Source: Lepeophtheirus salmonis
Taxonomy: Eukaryota; Arthropoda; Copepoda; Siphonostomatoida; Caligidae
Direction: 5' to 3'
Length of the DNA stretch: 64,000 nucleotides
Assembly: GCF_016086655.4 (NCBI RefSeq)
Contig: NC_052139.2
Span: forward strand, 29,268,002-29,332,001
Part shown: one piece after another, positions 58,185-64,000 of the stretch
Numbering within the stretch: the first letter of the stretch is position 1
Layout: the number at the start of each line of letters is the position of its first letter
Made by a program: the position numbers and the translations under genes
The notes under the pieces: generated by a model
Seen by the model: only the letters and a program-made list of their open reading frames with translations
Databases searched by the model: none
What the model was told of the DNA's origin: nothing

Positions 58185-58430
58185 TTTTTTCCCAAAAAAT
58201 ATTAGTATTTGAAATTTAATTTTTTATTTTTAAACAGCTACAGATTTTTGATTTTTTTTTCCAAAAAATTGTAATATTGGAAATTTTTTTCAAAAAAATT
58301 TATAAGTTTTTTTTTTTTTTTAAATTGAATATTTGAATTTAAATCTCAAAAACTTCAATATTTAAAATTTTTCAAAAAAATTAATTTTTTGGTTTTTTTT
58401 TCAAAAAAAAAATAAATATAAACTTGTGGA
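58185..58430. repeat. A/T-rich array following repeat C
   Basis: Alternating TTTTTT-CCAAAAAATT and AATTTTTCAAAAAA blocks, with one CAGCTACAGATTTTTG spacer similar to those at 35690. Confidence 0.65.
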
Positions 58431-59554
58431 CGCCCCTGATCCCTCTCCCAAAATGACAGACATCAAGAATACTGAGGTCATGTAAAATTGTTGTATTAGA
58501 ACCGGTGGAGATATTTGGTGAGAGACTGAAAAAAACCCAAATTGATTAATACACAATAAAAAACCCCCTAATATGAATGTTTAATGAAGATTTTATTATG
58601 ATCTTCTTACTTATCAACTATTTACCGGATTATTAATATAACTAATGGTTCATTCAAATTCCATGTAACATATTGCCTCATTTTATATGCGAATGTAGTG
58701 GCTTCATAGTTATGATTTTTTTTTTTGTTTCTGCTTGGATTATTTGTAACTGGATGGACTCTGACTAGTCTAAATTTAACACAATATACTTGTGATGAGA
58801 CTATTAAAACAAAAAAAACATAAAAAAAATATCGATGCCGATTCCGATGGGATTCTTATAAAAATTTCCAATGACGATTAACCACAGAAAATTGGAGGTT
58901 TCACTAGGAAAACCAGGACAATTTTTAGAAAGGAAGGGGAAGCGGTTCGGATAACAAATGGTAAGGCCAAGTAAGATAACTGAGGTGCGCAAATAATAAA
59001 TAGTAGTCTTTGTTGCTGGCACTTCTCAGCAAATATAGGTGGAAGTCTAAATAAATATAATATTAAAGAAGAATGTAGATTTGGGAATAGTTTTTGTAAA
59101 AAAAGCAAACAACATAAGAAGAAAAATAAATAATCTATTCCTAAAAAATGTCTTACTTATAAAAAAGGGATCTTGCTCGGTAAATTAATAAGCGGAAAAA
59201 TAATTATAAGAAAGATTGTACTGCTGATCAAAGAAAAATAGCAAAATTTAATGCTGGATTGCCAATATTTCTTAGTTTACGAAAGGTATAAACCTAATAC
59301 AATTTAATAAAGTATTTTCTATTCCAACTTTTTTTCTGACATTTATATTTGTTACAAATCATTATCGACCTTTTCATTGATTTAGTTTTCTCGAAAAGTA
59401 TTGAAAATATCCAAATTTAGAACAAAATATCTATGAATTATTTAGTGGACTTCCCTATGTTTGTTAAAACAGCTAACGTAACTTTTTATTTTTGAAGTCC
59501 TATCCCTTGTTATTGTATCTCATTATATTTTAAATAAGTATACATTTTTTACAA
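58431..59554. other. Intergenic, no gene seen
   Basis: AT-rich; near 58832-58880 GATGCCGATTCCGATGGGAT resembles the flank of the array at 47090. Minus-strand frames at 58804-59108 have no domain. Confidence 0.4.
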
Positions 59555-59845
59555 GAGCGCAAGGAGAAGGCTGGAGCGGGACATAGGGTACACCTGAATG
59601 AAGTCCCTTGTTAATATGGGTTTTATAATTTTTTTTTCGGGGGGAGGGGAGGGGTGGGGAGGGAGAAAATGAATGACTTCTATTAAAAGAAGACTCTTCA
59701 TAATGTAAAATAGTATCAGTACTGGGAAAATATTATAATTATATTTAATTCATGGATATTTATTTTATAAATCCTTTTTTAATCAATTTACTCCAAAAAT
59801 AGGAGAAAATGCTTACTTCAGAGGGCAAAGTTAACACCTTCACAT
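59555..59845 (+). repeat. Repeat family C, copy 4
   Basis: AGAGCGCAAGGAGAAGGCTG, AGCGGGACATAGGGTACACC, GGGAGAAAATGAATGACTTC and CAATTTACTCCAAAAATAGG align with copies 1-3. A G-rich tract (59639-59665) is inserted. No A/T array follows directly. Confidence 0.65.
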
Positions 59846-60570
59846 TGTTTATAATAAACAAAAAAGAAGAAAGAGTAAACCTTCTTTCTTTTTCTAATGA
59901 CGAGCTCTGCTTAGTTTTTTCATTACACACATCCCATCTTTAACTATAAATGTGGTAAACTGACTCTTCCAAACCTCTTCAGGATCCTCTTTTAGCTAAG
60001 ATACATGCCTATTATGAATTATGATGGATAAAGGAAAATATAAACAATACGGTTGTTGTATTTTGTGATGCAATATCTTAAATTTCACCTTACTAAGTGA
60101 ATTTTGAGGTTTGATGAATTGATACTAACGGATTACAGAAGAATCAATAATAATTTAAACGCTATAAATGACAGCAAAAACTATGAAAAACTCATTTCAT
60201 TAAACCCAAAGAATTACATACTTTTAGGACTCAAAATCTGTTTTTATCTATTATTTGGAAGGATATTTGACAACAAAGATTTATATTTTGCCTCAATAAC
60301 TCTATATTATGGTCCAAACCCACTTTGATGTTCAAGAAAAGGGGCTTTTTGCAATCGTCCACGGTCACCCCTACTAACTTATCTTCTTCATTAGACAATA
60401 TTACATGGATACGACTTTAAATGCATTGGTAACTCAACCATCAAGAGTCTTTGCAAACGTATTTTAACATTAATGGCGAATGACTTGCTATAAATTGTAT
60501 CAAATTGAAGGTAGGAGAGACCGGGAACTGTTGATAGATTCTTTGTTTTAACTCAATTATTCAGAATATG
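59846..60570. other. Intergenic, no gene seen
   Basis: AT-rich; the 74-codon plus frame at 60104-60328 has no recognisable domain. Confidence 0.4.
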
Positions 60571-60577
60571 GTTTGAT

Positions 60578-60625
60578 TTACCGGGTGTTTCATTGAAATC
60601 TGAACATTCACTAATTCAATATTTA
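60578..60625 (+). mobile_element. Solo Tc1/mariner terminus relic
   Basis: TTACCGGGTGTTTCATTGAA, then ATCTGAACATTCACTAAT, equals the left end of the element at 27356. No partner end. Confidence 0.55.
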
Positions 60626-60639
60626 TTATTATTTTTTTT

Positions 60640-61400
60640 TGGGGGGGGGGGGCACTTTTTTATAATTTTTTTTGAAAAAAAATCCAAAAATTAAATTTTC
60701 TTAATAAAAATATCAAAAATCAATAGTCATTCACAACAATTTCAAAAACTACATTTTTGGGAATAAAATTTCATTATAAATATCAAATTTTTTGGAATGA
60801 AACTTCAAAAATCCATAGCTATTCACAAAAAGTTTAAAAATCCACAAATCTTCCTAAAAATTTGTAAATTTAATTTTTTGGAAAAAAATTTCCAAAATTA
60901 AAAACAAATATTAAATTTTCAAAAAAAAAGTTTCCAACACTTACAAATTTCAAAAATCCATAGCTATCCAGTAAAAATTTCAAAAAATCCAGTGTTAAAA
61001 AAAAGTTAAATTTATTGCAAAAAAAAAAATAAATCGAAAATTAAAATTACGAATATTGAATTTTTGAAAATAAAATTCTAACATTAAATTTCTTCAAAAA
61101 AATTCCAAAATTAAGAGCTATTGAAAAATAAAAAAAAACATTTGGAAAAAAATATCAAAAATTCATAGATATTCGGAGAAAAATAATTTTTTTAGAAAAC
61201 AAATTCAAAAATACACAGTTGTTTACAAAAAATTGAATATTTCGTACAAACTTAAATTAAAAATACTTAACTGTTTGGAAAAAAATATGCAAAATAAATA
61301 ACGATTCACAAAAAAATTAAACTTTTCAGAAAAAAAAAAAAAAAATCCACAACTATTAAAAAAATTTAAATTTTTTGGAAGATCCTTAGAATTAAGAAAA
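60640..61400. repeat. Longest A/T-rich array (about 760 bp)
   Basis: Starts after a run of 12 G. Units of the type AAAATTTCAAAAATCCATAG and CTATTCACAAAAA recur irregularly every 30-40 bp for most of the interval. Confidence 0.75.
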
Positions 61401-62497
61401 AAAATTTAAGTTGTTTTCGAGGGCAAGTAATCCCACAGCCAACTTTCCAAATGCAAATTTTGCAAAGACGAGCAGTCATAGATCCCTTTACAAAACTTAT
61501 ATTTAATTTGTTTCATGACAGTTTTCCAGCATTTTTTATCATAAATTATTTTATTACAATATTTATAAAATAACGGGACTCAAGTAACAAATTCTCATGG
61601 TCGTTATTTATATTTTCACCGATATACTCAATAATTTTTTCCCATAAATTAAAAACGTAAAAAATAGTTAAATACTAGTACTAAATACTAATACACGAGC
61701 TTCGAAATAACAAGTTAATCATTATTTCCTCAATGCCGATTCTAGAAAAAAAACATCCGATTCCTCGATTCCAATTAATCTTCCCATCACTACAGTACCT
61801 AAATCATCGACATTTTAAGGAAAAATCCAACCTACCAACGTATTTAAGTGCTCGTCCCAAGAGTTAACATTCCAAAGTATCGGTCCTAAGACTCAACTGA
61901 ACTAGTCCGAATAAATTGGGACCAACACAACACTAGTAACACCCGTCATATGTTTGAACTGATCCCATTCTCTCCTTCATAAAAAATCATATCTTAATTA
62001 AAAGTAGGTCGTCGCTACTCGTCAATAGCAACAAATACGTCATTTTAAAGACTGCAAAGCCATTATAATATGTAGATTGTAGATATAACTCTTAGGATTG
62101 AACAAATATTGACGGTGTTTATTACATACAAATAGAGTAAATGGATATTTGAGTATCATTTTACATTTGACTAAACCCTTCCGTTATCGTTTGCTCTTTA
62201 TTTTTAAATACTAGAGTCATTGAATAATATTAGTGTTCCAAGCGGAGCAAGGCTATAACAAAACTATGATTGTATGCACATATCATTCCGATAAAAATTG
62301 TTACATCACCCATATTAAACATGTGTATGTATATATGAATCATACTTTGAAATAATTTGAAAAAAAATTGATTCATACAAAAGACAAATCCGTTCATGTT
62401 GGACTCTTTTAATTATATCTACATTTTCTATTGGGTGACGGGAAGATCTGTGACTGGAATCTTCACTCGGGGAAGATTCGCCCTCATATATACGAGG
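61401..62497. other. Intergenic with inverted family D copy
   Basis: About 61800-61935 read on the minus strand starts AGTGTTGTGTTGGTCCCAAT and contains TAGGACCGATA, matching family D (41226, 54430). A GATTCC-type flank is at 61735-61790. The rest has no gene. Confidence 0.45.
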
Positions 62498-62660
62498 GTC
62501 GTCTAAGAAGTTTTTGACCTCAACTTGAAGCACTCGTCACATCCATCTAGCATCTGCTGAGAGTTACTCAGCAAATTTTCACCCATTTTGAACGTGCAGT
62601 AGTCATTTAACAGTTGTTTGAGTGTGTTGATGCGAGTGTTTTTGTATAAATGGATAAAAC
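62498..62660 (+). mobile_element. Mariner-like 5' end relic
   Basis: ACGAGGGTCGTCTAAGAAGT and the following GAGAGTTACTCAGCA...AACAGTTGTTTGAGTGTG stretch look like the terminus and leader of a mariner element. No transposase follows. Confidence 0.5.
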
Positions 62661-64000
62661 TGCTCCAAACTACAAAATTACATAAATAAACTTAGTAGTT
62701 TATACTTAATCCGGGGTAAAATTTCAATTAAATATCAATCTTTGAAAAAACAGCAGCAAACATGCAAATAAAAAATTATGATAAATATTTGTTACACTTT
62801 TTTAAAACCCTTTTTAAAATACTCGGATGGTTCCGTGAAGTTGATGGAAGGTACCGGATTTCTTCCCCTGCAAAACTCCATGACTCACATCCTGATTTGG
62901 GGATTTTCATTGTGAGAGAGACATAGCGGGCAGAAGCTGCCAAGATGATACCTCTCAACTCATCCTCCCGAATGGGCTTAGTTAATCGGCTGGAGATGAG
63001 GAACTTATATTGCAAATTCCAGAGCCCTTGCTACCTTAAAAGTTCCACCCTTCTTCCTTGAAATTCCAAAAAGAACAAGACCTTTAACATATTTTTTCCC
63101 CCCATTCGTCAGCCTTTTTCGATTTATAGATACAAAATGTTTTAGGATATAGATGATAGGGCATCAAACAAACGCATGAATTGTGTTATTATATATTTTT
63201 CCACAGTCCTTGCAGGGCCTAGTATATTTTATACAATCTGTGGAGATTAGTAACTGCACGGTAAACTTTTTATCATCATTAAATCCCTTGAGAGAAGACG
63301 CAATTTTTCTTTTCCAACTCATAGGGAGGCCCAAACACTTACTATGCAGCTCCCAGAGTTCATTCACAGCTGCTCAAATGTGGGGGGACCATCTTAACGT
63401 GCCACGGGAATGGGATTGAATAATATTTTGAAGAATTAACAAGTGGAAATCTTATTCAACCATCGTGGAGCAATTCTTCCGAATTTAAATTATGAACAGT
63501 TAAAATATCTCGTGTGATTGAGCGTTCTTCTAAAATTGAGGGGTCCTTTAAATTTCTAAAAAATAACTTTTTATTTATATTTTGCCGCATATATCAATGG
63601 TTGAGTCATTTCTAAATAGCTGAGCCCCAAACTGGAGAGATCAAAGATGTAATTTTGTTGGTCAGATTAGTCCCCATCGTGACCCAAATGTACGGTTCTC
63701 GGTTCGTTATACTTCTTCTCCATTCTACTGATGGATTTCTTGAAATATCCACAATAATTTTGGAGTAAATTTTCGGGAAAATACGAGGTAGTTGGGCTAC
63801 TCTACCCCCTATATGGGATTTAGGTCTTTTCATGGCTTTGATATAATTCTTATAAAACAAACAATTAATCAACTACTTCAAGAAATATTAAAAAAGGTTT
63901 TGATTTCGAAGATTAACTAATGAAAATGGCAATACTCCCCCCTCTGTAAATCAAATCCTTTTGAAGGTTTTAAAATAGCTGATTTCTTTATCAAAAAGAG
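62661..64000 (-). other. Unrecognised, broken coding-like stretch
   Basis: Three minus-strand frames in series have protein-like composition: 63872-63612 (RPKSHIGGRVAQLPRIFPKI ... SPVWGSAI), 63385-63164 (AVNELWELHSKCLGLPMSW ... RPCKDCGKIYNN, with a Cys-x2-Cys pair) and 63015-62776 (REDELRGIILAASARYVSLT ...). They are in different frames with no splice signals that join them convincingly. This could be a decayed mobile-element gene or exons of an unknown gene. I do not assign a function. Confidence 0.3.

Noticed and set aside
1..64000. CRISPR array, prokaryotic operons, ribosome binding sites
   Set aside because: Spliced genes, poly(A) signals and animal-type transposons show a eukaryotic genome. 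The repeated A/T arrays lack regular repeat-spacer structure.
1..64000. tRNA and rRNA genes
   Set aside because: I looked for B-box-like GGTTCGAATCC and conserved rRNA strings on both strands and saw no convincing match; a dedicated scan would be needed to exclude diverged copies.

Overview
The window looks like a gene-sparse, AT-rich, transposon-rich animal nuclear genome. Genes have short GT-AG introns, poly(A) signals and no operons. The gene set (MED22, eL8/RPL7A, SAFB-like proteins) is metazoan. The abundance of Tc1/mariner relics and CGGBP1-like hAT-type elements fits a copepod, and a sea louse such as Lepeophtheirus is my best guess. That taxonomic call is an inference from recalled family resemblance and is not proven here.

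Layout: (1) 1-1000 is repeat debris, including a short deletion derivative of a hAT-type element. (2) 1.9-15 kb is the main gene block, all on the minus strand: MED22 (1939-2364), SAFB-like paralogue A (4866-7245, with an apparent one-base frameshift), a short GTP cyclohydrolase I feedback regulator-like gene (10379-10678), and SAFB-like paralogue B (11337-13772). Both SAFB-like genes appear to have a non-coding 5' exon and an intron ending at an equivalent acceptor just upstream of the start codon. (3) 17.6-19.2 kb is a complete three-exon RPL7A gene on the plus strand, encoding 266 aa, with a CRE and TATA box upstream and possible box C/D snoRNAs in both introns. (4) 19-64 kb has no convincing host gene. 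It contains two nearly complete 1.93-1.94 kb hAT-type elements with perfect 8-bp target duplications (22279-24217 and 54578-56511), at least seven Tc1/mariner relics (two are internally deleted elements with both terminal repeats intact, one of them nested in an older relic), a decayed Ty3/mdg4-type retrotransposon (31910-33400), A/T-rich arrays of repeated short units, and several interspersed repeat families.

Most notable: the 1.93-1.94 kb hAT-type family. It encodes a small protein with a BED-like zinc finger and a CGGBP1/hAT-like helical region. Both copies share a predicted 52-53 nt intron and the same A_AAA_AAT heptamer exactly where a -1 shift restores the homologous reading frame. No transposase catalytic core is visible. 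Other points of interest are the frameshifted SAFB-like tandem paralogue, candidate intronic snoRNAs in RPL7A, and a near-perfect 92-nt foldback at 1621-1712.

All calls are from reading the sequence; no database search or alignment was run.
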